From positions 620,001 through 684,000 of the forward strand of contig OZ004583.1 of the NCBI GenBank assembly GCA_963924555.1: a DNA stretch of 64,000 bases, written 5' to 3'. The DNA comes from Crambe crambe (Eukaryota; Porifera; Demospongiae; Poecilosclerida; Crambeidae). Shown one piece after another: positions 1 through 12,030 of this stretch. The translations under genes and the position numbers were made by a program. How positions within the stretch are numbered: the first letter of the stretch is position 1; each line of letters begins with the position of its first letter. The notes under the pieces are model-generated. The model had not been told where the DNA came from. It saw only the letters and a program-made list of their open reading frames with translations, and ran no database searches.

Positions 1-3000
1 CAATAACATGCACTGGCACAATATGTATAATCTCATGAGAAATCTCACAATGTTAGATTGGATGAAATTTTTTCTATAGCCCAACATTCTCCTTCTTCTA
101 ATAGCCTCATCAAACTCAGGGTTAGAAGTATCTGGAGTCAACCACAGGGTTTTTCCGGATACCACATCAGGTCTCTTAGGGCGTGCAGGGGAGGAGTGGC
201 CTTTTCCATGTGTGTGATCAGGGGATGTGGGGGGTTCTGGGGTCACGGCGGAGGGGAGGGCAAACTGGATGCTGAGGGCAGCTACCTCCTCGGCAGTAGG
301 GAAGAGATTGTTCCTTGTCATATCAGCAATTTCATTGACCAGTGGTAGCTCATTCAGACATAAAAGAGCCCTGCAGTGTAACAACAACAGTATTTCATGC
401 AGTGTGCTACACTGTGGGAATACAGATAAACATTTCCTCCAAACATAAATCCTTTTGTAACTTGATAAGCTTATAACTGAAACACCTCAGGGGTAGGTTT
501 CTGTAATATCAGAACTAGGGTTTGAATATCCACATCAATCAATTAGGGAAAGCACGGACCTGAAGCTTGGTGGTGGAATGCAATTTGGAATGAAGATGAG
601 AGGGTGCTGCATAATCTCCCTGAGGGGACGAAAGAGTCTAATTCTAGGAAGGTCAACATCCAATGTTCCATAGAGCCGTTTAGAGAAGTTATAATCTGAG
701 TTATAGAAGACCTTGATGATGTTCTGGTCTTGGGAGTGGTGGTGTGGCAATTCATTCCATAATGTGGAAATTCCCTTTTCCTTGAGACCTTCCAGCATCA
801 CTATGTGTCTCTCCCAGTCATCCACATGGAATCCAGTTATCAGATCGTGTTGAAAACTTGACAACTGTTCACTAAGAAAATAATTTATCATATAATTTAT
901 GACTGATTTGTAGCAACTATCTTACTTGGTTAGCTTATAAGTAGAAAGTGCTGCTTCTAGTACATTGGGAGGCAATGAGTCCAGGCCCAAAGTGCTGGCA
1001 TTGATTTTATCAATCATCCTTAGAAGTCGTTGGAGCAGGGGCTTCCCCTCTGATGAAATCACATAAACCAGCCTAGTGAAGGGACAGGTGGTCACATGAT
1101 GAGTAGGAGTGGGAATGGCCAAATTTTTCCGGCGAAGGTTCCTCCACTGAGGAATATGGGAGGGGCTCTTGGCCTTGGCCATGGCGGCAGGAGAGGGAAT
1201 CCTTTTGCTAGTTGCAAGCGCAAGCTGATGCTGCAATTCGATCTTGATGGTGATTTCACATCCTGATTCCAAATAATCTCCATGAGGTAGGATTTGTGAT
1301 CTACCCAGGGACGATGACGATGATTCTGCACTGATACGAGGTCCTCTAGTCACAGGAATTGTAATGCTGAGGAATCTAATGCCATTGGCAAAGTCACTGA
1401 GGTCACAACGTGCAATTCCATATGGACTGGGGGGTTTCTTAAGGGTTTTGCCAATAACAGTACTGAAAGCATGGGTCCCTAGAATTGAATCTCGTACGTC
1501 TTGGCCAAATCTGGAGTCATCAGTAAATTTGGTATTTTTCTCTTTGCAGTCCCGATCGTGAACCTCAAAGACTAGAGGTGGTCCCCTGAGGTACTCAAGG
1601 AGGATGTTCTGCTCGATGACGCCCAAGAGAATGACATTAGTAGAATTGAAGGTGAGGTGAGGATAATGAGGGAGGCTGGGGGTACTGAATAACGGTCGAG
1701 AAGGGAATCGATATGAAACATAAACTGGTTCACATCTGCAGCAAGAATAAAAAGTGAAATAGGCTGGATCCCTACATTAAAGAGTACACATTCTATTCTT
1801 ACCTCTCGCTGAGTTCTTGGTGAGATAGAGGGGTGGTGGGCAACTTTGATACTTTCTGCACAGTTATCGTCATTGGTTTCAACTCCCGCGATAACTGGTC
1901 TGACAAGAATGGCTTGCCACCAGTAGCCTCCACTTCAAAACCTCTCAATCCTTCCACAGGGGTCTCCAACTTAGCTTTAACAATGCCCTCACTTGAGAAG
2001 AGATCAGATAGTCTCAGCTTCAAAATCACCCATTTGTCTGCTTCATCTACAGCACTAGGCTTACGACTGACTTCAGCATTGTATGTTTCTATCTCCTTCT
2101 TTCCTAGCAGAGAGAGTTGCTTTGAACCGATGTTTTTTGAAGACCTTGATCGAAGGGCTGGTGAAGAGGTAGGAGGGACTGGATATGAGATGTCTTTGGT
2201 TTGATCTTTATCTTCAGTAACATCCAAGTTTGCTGGAGGGAGAGGGAGGGGGGAAGAGAATTATTTTCTGATATCAAACTGGACACTTATTGAAGGATTA
2301 TAATTAGGACAGGGGCTGAGCAAATTAAGAATAATGGAAGTCAGAAAATAAGTTGACCGAGTTTGTATCACTTCCATAATGTTTATGAATAAACATATTG
2401 CAATTAGTGCAATGAATACTATGATGCCCAATCAGATTCATGAAATGGTAGCTTGAATGGGTGTGATCCATGACTGCTATGAATCTGCTAAAGCTTGTAG
2501 CTACATCCAATCCACTTTGTTAAGGAAGGCAGAACTGTTGTGCAATATGATAGCTTTAGTGGTAGCAGTGCTTATAGCAAGTGGAAAGTTGGTTGAAGTA
2601 TCAGCTCAGGAGGAGGTGATCACCATCAGTAGAAGTGGAGATGGAGATCTATTCGAAGTCAGTTCCTCTGAAGGTTCTTGCTTTAATGAGAGTTGTGCTG
2701 GAGACTTCAGCACTTACTTAGTGGAGGAGAGGGAGTGTGAAAATGACAGCACACTCCAGAGAAGTGAGTAGCTTACAGTATAATAGTTGATTCATTTCTC
2801 TTGAACACATTATCATGGACTTATAGATTGCTCAGTTCAACTGGTCCCCATAATTCCCAACACATTTACTACTAGTAGCATCTCTTCCTTCATTGCTGGT
2901 GATGGGACTCTGCTGGTGCTGGACTCTGTCACTTATGAGTATGGTATGGGCAGAGTGCACAGTAATGATGGAATCAGACAGGCTCCTGAAGAGTGTAGAG

Positions 3001-6000
3001 TAAGAAGTCTTGAAGTGATTAGAGGAAGAACACAAGCTACTCAAATAGATCACAGTGGATTCTCCATTATAACTGGTTCTATCGGAATCACCATCAGGGT
3101 GAGTACTAGTTAATGTAACTGCATGCCTCTATTCTTACCCACAGGTGGTCACTGATAACCTTACATACAATCGGACGGATTATGATGGAGAAGTGTTCCG
3201 TATGAATATAGTGTGTGATGCCAATACAAATGTGGACTGTGTCTTCTTTAAGTTGAATGGAACCACTGATCTCAGGAAAGGTAGCTACATAGCTATTATA
3301 CATGAGAAAACTGTTACTATAGCTACATATTATTTTTTACAGAGAAATTTGGTGGGCTGGTGTCTCTCTTCAATTCAAGTGTTGACTACTGCCTCAGCTC
3401 AACGACACAGCCAACAAGTATAACTCCTCTTCCTCCCTCCACTACGATCACGACAGATGACAGGACCACTTTCACCTCGTCTAATATTACTACGAACGTG
3501 ATAACTGTTACAAAGCCAATCAGTGATATCGTTAAATATGTGCTAATAGGTTTAGCAGCACTCGTCACACTTATTCTTGTGGCTGTTCTTGCTTGTGCAT
3601 GCATTGGAGTATATTTACACAGATCTAGGAAATCCAAACAGTCTCTTTATCTAGGTAATGTTGTTATTCATGATGTGTTAATATGCATCACTGAATATTA
3701 ATCCTTGCAGATCCAGCAGTTGAAGCCGATCCAGCACAAGTTATGAAACTGAAGAAAATAAAAGATGAGAACAGTGCTACTAAGGATGATTGAATAGCTA
3801 CCAAAGACTAATAGCATAGTAATAATAATTATCAGTCAAATGTAAAAGAAAAAAAAGAAAAAGAAAAGAAAGAAGAAGAAGAAGAAGAATAAGGAAGAAG
3901 AAGAAGAAGAAGAAGGAAGAAGAAGAAGAAGAAGAAGGAAGAAGAAAAAGAAGAAGGAAGAAGAAAAGATGAACAAGTCTGCCATGCATATGCATCTTCC
4001 TAGCACAAGCATGCATAAAAAGGGGTGGATAAAAATGGGTGTGCACTAAAAAGGGGTGGATAATGGGTGTGACACACCCATGGATTTTTGTTTACAATTA
4101 TTTTAAGGTCTATGGCTACTGTATAGCTAGAATGTGATATGATGGCTCTAGTGACAGCATTGCTGATGATAGCACACTGTGTTGGACTGTTGGCACAGGA
4201 AGAGGTGGTCACCATCAGCAGAAGTGGGAATGGAGACATTATTAGAGTCAGTTCCTCTGAAGGTTCTTGCTATAATGAGACTTGTGCTAGAAATTTCACC
4301 ACTTACTTAGTGGAGGAGAGAGAATGCGAAAATGATACCACACTCCAGAGAGGTGAGTGAGAAATTACTTGTGATGAATTATTATAAATGGATGATTTAG
4401 GTTGCTCAGTTCAGCTCGTCCCTGTAATTCCCAACAGATTTACTACTAGTAGCATCTCTTCCTTCATTGCTGGTAATGGGACTCTGATGGTGCTGGACTC
4501 TGTCACTAATGAGTATGGTGTGGGCAGAGTGCATAAAAAGAGTGGTAATTTAGAGAGGCAGACCTCTGGAAGAGGAGAGTGTAGAGTAGAAAGTCTTGAA
4601 GTGATCAGAGGAAGGATGCAAGCTACTCAGATAGATCACAGTGGATTCTCTGTTGTAGCTAATTCTATGGAAATCACCATCAGGGTAAGTACCTGCATGC
4701 CATATACCTATAGCTACATTCACAGAATTATTACCAGGTGGTCACTGATAACCTTACATACAATCGGACAAATTATGATGGGGAAGTGTTCCATATGAAT
4801 ATAACATGTGATGCCAATACAAATGTGGACTGTGTCTTCTTTAAGTTGAATGGAACCACTGATCTCAGGAAAGGTAGTTACAATGGCATATTAATAATAA
4901 TACTAAAATTGACTATTATTACAGAGAAATTTGATAGTGTGCTATCACCTGCTCAATCCCTCAACACCAATAACTACTGCATCATCTCTACAACACAGCC
5001 ACTGCCAACAAACTCTACCTCACTTAAGAATGCAATGATAACCATGACAGATAGTGGGAACTCTGTTGTCAGTGATTCGATCCTCAAATACATCCTGATA
5101 GGCATCACTGGATTAGGAGTGATCTTTGTGGTCATTCTAATGATCCTGCTATTCATTTTATGCTTAGTATGCACTTCGTCCAAGAAAACTAAACAAACTT
5201 CCAATCCTAAACTAACAGGTTTATATTTGACAGGTAATAATAGCATCGTAGAGTCTTCTCTAATCACAATGTTATTATGCTGCAGGAGCAAATGACTAGA
5301 AAAGACACGACAGGGCAAGAGAGCTGTATAATAGTGACCACGTTCAGGTGCATTTATAGGTCTTTCACTGAGACTTTCATATAGGATTTTATTTCAAAGA
5401 CTTAGATAGGTATATAATATGTCATACTGCAGTAATTGATGACATCAGTGCAACAATGTCTCACTTTAGTGATCCCACATGTAGACTGGCTTGCCAAGTC
5501 TAACCTCAATCCAGCATAACTATAGCTAGCATGCTTGATAACTCTACCTTGTGTGTTCTGAGTGTCACTAGACCGAGCACTCTCTCCAGACAATTCCCCT
5601 GAAACGTGCGTCTTTCTCCCCTTGGAGTTCCTCAAACGTGTCTCTTGAGACACCATGGGGAACATGAAGGATGACTTCTTGCCCAAGGTAACCGAGGAAG
5701 GAGGGAAAGGGAGACGAAAAGCCTTCGGCCGATCGTAGTTAGCACGAACGCATACTTTCCTCTTGAGTGGTGAGAGACATACCTCCATCACATACTGATG
5801 GAGTTGCAGGAGATGTGGCTTGGTAATTACAAACTTGTGCCTAGTAATTATAACAATTTATGTAGGATCACATTCCACAGCAAGCAAATAATATACATAC
5901 TTATGTTTCCAACGAAATGCAACTAACTCTCCTGAAGCACCTGCTTGTTCATCTAATACAGTGGTGGCATCATCACCACCGTTGCTATTTTCATTTTCTG

Positions 6001-6419
6001 GTGCTCTTCCTGGTATGACTCGTGTATCGACATCTGTGTAAACCTTTGCTACCACATCCTTAAAGCATACGACATCAGTGCTGTAGACTTTTGTGGTTCG
6101 AGTTTTTTGTTGATGGGTAGGGAAAGGTTGATAGTTGATGTGGAAGTAGCGAGTAGGGGGAAGATTTTCATAAATCTTTTTACGTTCTCCGTCGCGAACA
6201 CTCTCATAGAAATGAGGCTCTCTCTTTGCTGGAAAAAAATTAATAGTATGATGATATTCGAGCTGAAATCCAGTGGAAATAAAGCAGGTTCCAATTATGA
6301 TTGTGGCTACTGAGGAACTTACGTTGGTCCACTAATATAGTGAAGTACAGAGTGAGGATAGAGTGGGCCTCTTCTACAGTATTGAGACTCAGAGAGTCTG
6401 TAGACGCAGGTAATTCCAT
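1..6419 (-). CDS. CFAP92: CFAP92/KIAA1257-like cilia- and flagella-associated protein (3' end beyond window)
   Basis: Exons on the minus strand, all phase-consistent: 6419-6323 (start), 6228-5901, 5840-5548, 2232-1803, 1735-926, 871-560, and 370 to beyond the left edge (a possible donor lies at 48-47). The N-terminal part carries the DUF4550-like segment ending in NYDRPKAFRLP, with WKHKHKFVITKPHLLQL just before it. The fifth exon carries ILLEYLRGPPLVFEVHDRD, the hallmark of this family as I remember it. The family is axonemal and poorly characterised. The 3.3-kb intron between 5548 and 2232 holds two genes on the opposite strand. The start is the first Met of an exon that faces COX16 across a short gap. 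The family name is from recalled similarity; the exon chain is well supported by phase. Confidence 0.7.
2547..3793 (+). CDS. Type I single-pass membrane protein, unknown family (copy A)
   Basis: Five exons: 2547-2763, 2827-3098, 3145-3280, 3343-3654, 3711-3793; 339 residues. A signal peptide (MIALVVAVLIASGKLVEVSA) is followed by an ectodomain with several cysteines and NxS/T sites, a Ser/Thr/Pro-rich stalk (about 220-265), a transmembrane helix (about 274-300) and a short basic tail (HRSRKSKQ). I recognise no named domain. The gene is nested antisense in the large CFAP92-like intron and has a tandem paralogue 345 bp downstream with the same five-exon layout. A cell-surface receptor or adhesion role is only inference. 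Translation could start further upstream at 2457, but only the 2547 Met gives a clean signal peptide. Confidence 0.8.
3794..4138. repeat. Gap between copies A and B: AAG-type purine microsatellite and a short direct repeat
   Basis: From about 3846 to 3967 the plus strand is an imperfect AAG/AAAG tract. At 4017-4070 a unit containing AAAAAGGGGTGGATAA occurs twice. No coding signal was seen. The promoter of copy B must lie here. Confidence 0.8.
4139..5299 (+). CDS. Type I single-pass membrane protein, unknown family (copy B)
   Basis: Five exons: 4139-4352, 4401-4684, 4738-4873, 4925-5233, 5286-5299; 318 residues. It is the paralogue of copy A with identical intron phases and closely similar exons 1-3, for example the shared VVTDNLTYNRT and CVFFKLNGTTDL. 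Signal peptide about 1-19 (ending GLLA before QEEVV), Ser/Thr-rich stalk, transmembrane helix about 267-294, short tail with KKTK. Exon 4 (stalk and membrane region) is far more divergent from copy A than exons 1-3. The last exon encodes only GAND or so, so the tail differs in length from copy A. It is nested in the same antisense intron. Function unknown; cell-surface location is inferred. Confidence 0.78.
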
Positions 6420-6590
6420 CTTACTCTACGATCTCTTCAGATATACCCTATATCTCGATGGCACGTTTGCGGTAATGCCATAGCAACACTAGCCACGCCC
6501 CTTTAGAGGAGGGGCTAGCCAGCGAGCAGCAGATGAACTTTGAACTTTGCACAAAGTGTAGTTTTATATCGCCTTTTCTAACTACAGGGT
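6420..6590. promoter_or_regulatory. Shared head-to-head promoter region, CFAP92-like / COX16
   Basis: The start codons of the minus-strand CFAP92-like gene (6419) and plus-strand COX16 (6591) are 171 bp apart, so both promoters lie here or overlap. An acceptor-like CTACAG at 6581-6586, just before the COX16 start, hints at a 5' UTR intron. No TATA box stands out. Confidence 0.6.
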
Positions 6591-6881
6591 ATGTCCACAG
6601 TGATAAATAAGGTGAGAAAAGTCACCAGAAATAAAGCATTTCGCTATGGTTTGCCCTTCATCGGTCTCATTGTGATTGGGTCATTTGGACTGAGTGAATT
6701 TACATCTATCACTGTTTCAAAGAGGGAGGAGAAGAATAGGATGCTCACTGCTGAGGAAACGCTGGCCTACCAGAAGTCTGTTGAGAGAGTGGATGTTCAG
6801 GAAGAGTATGAAAAGACTAAGGAGAAACTTGATATTGAGCATTGGGAGAACAAGAGAGGACCCAGACCCTGGGAGCAATAG
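6591..6881 (+). CDS. COX16: COX16, cytochrome c oxidase assembly protein
   Basis: Single exon, 96 residues, close to the usual family length of about 106. A basic N-terminus precedes one transmembrane helix (about 19-37, YGLPFIGLIVIGSFGLSEF), then a charged segment ending in the family motif NKRGPRPWE. COX16 is an inner mitochondrial membrane factor for building complex IV (COX1/COX2 metallochaperone steps). It pairs head-to-head with the CFAP92-like gene. The call rests on the IGSFGL and RGPRPWE motifs and overall layout. Confidence 0.9.
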   Translation: MSTVINKVRKVTRNKAFRYGLPFIGLIVIGSFGLSEFTSITVSKREEKNRMLTAEETLAYQKSVERVDVQEEYEKTKEKLDIEHWENKRGPRPWEQ

Positions 6882-7098
6882 TTTAAAGAATTCATTTCAT
6901 TCACATCTCTTAAATGTATCATTCATTTCTTTACAGGCCTCCCCTTTGCAATTTATTTGGTGGGCATTGATTAAAATGGTGGGCATTAATTTAAGTGTGT
7001 GCGTGTTTGTGCAAGCATTATACATGTATAAAATTCGCATAAAATTTTTTCTAGACGAAATAGCTACAAGACCAGTGGCCCATTGATTTTCCAAGAAA

Positions 7099-9912
7099 AT
7101 GCCTCCCAAAAAGCGTGCAAAACCGTCCGGGGGAGATGCAGGAGATGGTAATTTAGATCCTTCCAAGCTGAAAGTGGCAGAGTTGAGGGAAGAACTGGAA
7201 AAGCGTGGTCTTGACTCCACTGGGAAGAAGGCTGAGCTGGTAGCTAGGCTGGAAGATGCTTTGCAAGGTGAGAACATTTTATTAAGTAACCACCAGCCCC
7301 CTTGATAATCTTGCCCCTATTCATTACAGCCCCTGCCCCTAGCAAAAAGCTGAAAGTGGAGGGAGATTCTGTTCCTAGTGTGGACTATTCAAAAATGAAG
7401 CTAGCTGAACTGAAGAAGGAACTGGAAGCCCAAGGGCTCAGCACAGTGGGAAAGAAGGCGAAGCTGGTTGCTCGACTGGAGGGAGCAGTAGGCAGTGCTG
7501 GGTCTGAGGTGGCTAAAGTGGACACTGAGAAGAAGACTGCGAAAGGAAAAAAAAAGCTCAAAGAAGAACCTGTTGTAGAAGAAAGTGACTTCAGTAAAGC
7601 AATGCGCGTTCTCACAACTTCTGATTCCAAAAAGAGCAAGAAACCCAAAAAGCACAAGGTTGATGACTTCTATCCAAGAATGGGGGGTGGAGTTGAAGTG
7701 GTGGATGATTTTGACTGCATGCTGAATCAGACGAATATCGGTCATAATAACAACAAGTACTATGTTATACAGCTGCTAAAGGGAACCTTTGGGTGAGTAA
7801 AAAAAAAAAAAAAAAGGGATAGCTACTGTAGATGTCGCCCATAAGAAATGAGAAATAGGTAGTGGCTTACAAGGACTTGATCCTTTATCCTTTCATGTCC
7901 TATGCAGTGTGACTAATTGTATCCACCTATTCCCCTAACCCAACCTGCAATGGAGTATCTTAACATTGATGATAAACTAATGATGTTTCTAGGTCAGCAT
8001 ACACTCTGTGGACCAGATGGGGACGTGTGGGGGAGCAGGGGCAAAGTGCAATCAAGTTGTTTGGTAATTTGGATCAAGGAATCAAAGAGTTCAAGAAGAA
8101 GTATTCCGACAAGACGAAGAATAAATGGGAGGAGAGAGAGAACTTTGTGCCGGTTCCTGGAAAGTATACTCTCATTGAGATGGAGGGTGAAGAAGATGAA
8201 GAGGATGATGAGGTATACCCCTTTAATTATAATGAGCAGCGCTTTAAGGTACATGTAATATCTTTGATGTAGGAGAGTGGTGGTATGGATGAACCTGACG
8301 TTGGCCTTCCTTCCAAGGTAAAGGCGTGCTCCCTCGATAAATCCACACAAGAACTCATCAAGCTCATTTTCAACCATGATATGTTCAACAGTGCCCTTAA
8401 GGAATTGGAGATTGGTGGGTGTGGTCTGCATGGATAGCATATGCATTCGTTAATAACTGTGACATTACAGACACGAAGAAGATGCCTCTTGGAAAACTGA
8501 GTAAAACACAGATTGCTAAAGGTTTCGAGGTGAGATGTGTTAATAATGTATCACATGATATCACCTCTCTGATCACAGGCTCTTGAAGCAATTGAGGCAG
8601 CCTTGGATGCTAGTGCCCCAAAGTCCAAACTTACTGAACTGACCTCTAAGTTTTATACCATCATTCCCCATGATTTTGGTCGCAGGATCCCACCCACCAT
8701 TGAGGACAAGGAGACACTTCAAAAGAAATTTGATATGCTTATGGTGAGGCTAATTACAGGGTCCCCCCAATTATGATGAACCTTTGGAGCAGGAATAGTT
8801 TGATACATTTTGTAGCCATGGCAATGAATGACATTTATGTACATGCCTCACTGTATATCACACGTCGTCCACATGCATATCACATGACAGGTTCTTGGAG
8901 ATATTGAGTTAGCCCAAGGTCTACAAAAGGAAGACAAAAAGAAAATTACGGTACATGCATGCCCATGCATGCCATGCCAATGCATGCCATGCCAATGCAT
9001 TTCCAATTATGTAATTGTCATATCACTACAGGCTAAAGAACAGGAAGTGCTGAATCAGTTGGACGTGCAGTACCAGTCCTTGAAAGCAGACTTAAAGTGG
9101 TTGAACGAGTCGTCACATGAGTATCATTTGATTTCCAAGTACATCGATCAAACAAGTGGAGGTGGAGGTTGGTACCACAAACCCAAACTCATGGATGTAT
9201 GGAGGGTGGATAGACATGATGTGGTGAGTTGTGGCTTCTCTCTCCTCTATTTTTTCACCCTTATTTGTCTTTTTCTCTCTCCCTCCTTTCAAGGATAAGC
9301 GATTCAGCCAACACTCGGCCATAACCAACCGTCGTCTGTTGTGGCATGGGACGAACGTAGCAGTTGTAGCTGCAATCCTCAAGTCAGGTCTGAGGATTAT
9401 GCCTCATTCAGGAGGACGAGTGGGAAAGGGCATTTATTTGGCATCAGAAAACAGCAAGTCTGCTGCATATGGTAAGGTCATTGAGGTCAAGAAGGGTCGA
9501 AATTGCATTTTTTTTTTTTTGGTTTTAGTGCGCTCTGCACCAGATGGTACAGGTATAATGTTCTTGAATGAGGCAGCGTTGGGTAAAGAACATCACATCA
9601 CAATGGATGACCACACCCTCACTGCCCCCCCACCGGGATTTGACTCCGTCATTGCAAAAGGAAGGACTGAACCAGGTAGAGATTTTGCAGCTAAGTCGAT
9701 CCAATCCTATTATTCCAATCCTCCTATTATTTTTTCTTTGTACAGATCCCAAATTGGACACTGAATTGATTCTTGATGGGGAAAAAGTTGTAGTGCCTCA
9801 AGGGAAGCCCATTTCAACCAGCTTGTCCACAAGCAGTTTCAGTCAGAGCGAGTACCTGGTCTACAAGGAGAGTCAGACTCGAATTCGCTACATGTTGCGG
9901 TTGAAATTCTAG
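7099..9912 (+). CDS. PARP3: PARP3-like ADP-ribosyltransferase with two N-terminal SAP domains
   Basis: Exons 7099-7267, 7330-7792, 7993-8212 (or -8248), 8273-8414, 8471-8529, 8579-8743, 8891-8950, 9032-9223, 9294-9471, 9529-9675, 9746-9912; about 653 or 665 residues. Order: SAP (about 20-56), second SAP (about 75-110), Lys-rich linker, WGR domain ([14 protein letters not shown]), helical regulatory domain, catalytic domain. The H-Y-E triad is present ([25 protein letters not shown]). The C-terminal half follows human PARP3 closely ([25 protein letters not shown]). PARP3 mono-ADP-ribosylates proteins and DNA ends during break repair in the nucleus. Human PARP3 (about 533 aa) lacks SAP domains, so the N-terminus is unusual. 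Exon 3 has two in-phase donors (8213 and 8249). Confidence 0.9.
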
Positions 9913-9940
9913 TTGTTTTAGTTGGGGGGATTTTTGTTTT

Positions 9941-9975
<35 letters not shown>

Positions 9976-10149
9976 ATTGTTGTTTTTTCCACCACAACGG
10001 TTGGCGACCCTGTACCCATCCAATTTGCATCATAAAAGGGGCGTTGCCATGCGTTTATGGCATGTGGTTGACGTGCAAATAAAACTTGGTTTTCCGGTAG
10101 GTGATCAAAGGCAGATCTTTTGAAGAGAGGCCAATCTAGATAGAACAAA
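9913..10149. repeat. PARP3-SLC25A3 gap with (GTT)n microsatellite
   Basis: A GTT tract runs from about 9942 to 9986. CAAATAAAAC near 10075 contains AATAAA and may be the PARP3 poly(A) signal. It is only about 70 bp before the next start codon, so the 3' end of PARP3 and the 5' end of the carrier gene nearly touch. Confidence 0.6.
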
Positions 10150-12030
10150 ATGGCAAACCTTAGAGAAGTATCGAAGTGTAATCCCTTTAGCAGTCCAGTT
10201 CAACCAAGAAAGCTATCGGCTGCTAGTGGTGAGTCCAAAAAAAAAAAAAAAAAAAGCTAGCTAGTTTAACTATGAGGTTGGTGGTCAAGGTAGCTTCAGC
10301 ATAGCTAGCTGTGAGTATAATTCAGAGTTAGGGTGCATGTGATGGTGCCATTCATTCTTGGTAGTGTACAAGTGTCCTGTGTGTTCTATATCTAGGCACT
10401 GATGAGACGAGTTGTGAATTTGGTTCCATGAAGTACTATGCCTTGTGTGGTTTTGGAGGGATCTTGAGCTGTGGCTTAACACACACTGCCGTGGTACCCC
10501 TGGATTTGATCAAATGCAGAATACAAGTGAGCAAAGCCATTAAGGGGATGTACCTGTCATTAGGGGACATTTATAGATCTTATTGGGAGTCAAGAATGTG
10601 TTTGAAAGTATGTTCTTTGTATGCCTAAACAAAGGGTCTGAAGGTGGCAACATGACAGTGTGCCTTTTATTCTAAAAGCATGGACAATAGTCATAGTCAA
10701 TCAGCAAGATTCTGGCTGGCCAATTCAGGAAAAGAGTGTCGGCATGCCTGTATTACTTTGGAGGGAAAGGAGGTGGGAGGTAGAGGATAGTTGGTGCTTG
10801 GGTGCTAGCACCTTACTTTTCTAGTTCCAATTGGGCTATAGACTACATCTTTACTCAATCCTGTCCTTTAGGTAGATCCAGGCAAGTATAAGAACATGTT
10901 TCACGGTTTCAAACTCACAGCCAGTGAAGAAGGTTTTCGTACCTTGGCTCGCGGGTGGGCCCCTACTTTTATTGGCTACTCCATGCAAGGTCTCTGCAAA
11001 TTTGGTTTCTATGAAGTCTTCAAGATCTTCTATTCTGGGTTGCTAGGAGAGGTAAGAGTGCTTTTCCAAATAGAGCCCACTGCAAGGGTACTGGAGTGTT
11101 ATCCTATACTCTCACTCTATAGGAAAGAACCTATCTTTACCGCACTAGTCTTTACTTGGCAGCTTCAGCCAGTGCAGAATTCTTTGCTGACATTGCTCTG
11201 TGTCCCATGGAGTCAGTAAAGGTCAGAGTTCAGACAGCCCCTGCCAGTGAGGGGTGGGGCACAACACTGAGGGAGTGTGCTCCTAAACTGTGGCAGAAAG
11301 AGGGAATATCTGGGTAAGTGCATTGGTAGCATTAAAGAGTAAAAAAATAATCCTCGTTATTGCAGGTTTTACAAGGGGCTTCCCCCTCTATGGATGAGAC
11401 AAATTCCTTACACTATGATGAAATTTGCCGCCTTTGAGAGAACTGTCGAATTCCTGTACAAATATGTGGTCCCAGTGCCTCGTGACCAACTGGGTAAACC
11501 CTCTCAGTTGGTAGTCACATTTGCCGCAGGCTACATCGCTGGAGTGTTCTGTGCTGTTGTCAGTCACCCGGCTGATTCCGTTGTCTCAAAACTGAACTCA
11601 ATGGAGGGAAGCACTGCCATTCAAGCGGCAAAGGACCTGGGTATGGCTGGTAAGTCTACAACACTTAGTACTCTAAATAATGGACACACTTGGGGTCAGG
11701 ACCCAGCCTTTTGTCCTTTGTAAAGAGGTTGTTCTCTTTAATTTAGAGGTTAGGGTTTTTGGAATGTCCTTTTTTTGGAAGTTCCAGTGTATATGAATTA
11801 ATGGTGACTATTATAAGCAGACTGCTATAGTGGGGATTCTTGTTGTCACCTAGCTCTTTTGTATAAACACAGGACTATGGAAGGGTCTAGGACCCAGGAT
11901 CTTGATGATTGGTACACTGACTGCCCTCCAGTGGTTCATCTACGACTCTGTAAAGGTCTTCTTCAGGTTGCCACGCCCACCTCCCCCTGAGATGCCCGAG
12001 AGCCTGAAGAGGAAACTCCAGCAACAGTAG
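10150..12030 (+). CDS. SLC25A3: Mitochondrial phosphate carrier SLC25A3, tandem copy 1
   Basis: Six exons: 10150-10228, 10396-10526, 10872-11051, 11123-11313, 11366-11649, 11873-12030; 340 residues. Three carrier repeats show the signatures PLDLIK, PMESVK and PADSVV. Family-specific stretches [40 protein letters not shown] and [20 protein letters not shown] are present, with C-terminus [15 protein letters not shown]. The protein carries phosphate with protons across the inner mitochondrial membrane, feeding ATP synthesis. A second copy with the same introns lies 365 bp downstream. Confidence 0.95.
11660..11789. mobile_element. Degenerate MITE-like repeat in intron 5 of SLC25A3 copy 1
   Basis: This stretch shares TAATGGACACACTTGG and CAGCCTTTTGTCCTTTG with a repeat at the same place in copy 2, and ends GGAAGTTCCAGTG. 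It resembles the CAGTG-AACC terminal-repeat family seen at 26717 and 28653. The left end is degraded. Confidence 0.5.

Noticed and set aside
2325-2510. Minus-strand frame of 61 residues that might be an extra CFAP92-like exon
   Set aside because: The exon at 2232 already joins in phase to 5548; no matching acceptor and donor pair gives this stretch a place.
7099-9912. Assignment of the PARP gene to PARP2
   Set aside because: The catalytic domain follows PARP3 in wording and spacing ([24 protein letters not shown]); the SAP domains alone favoured PARP2-type.
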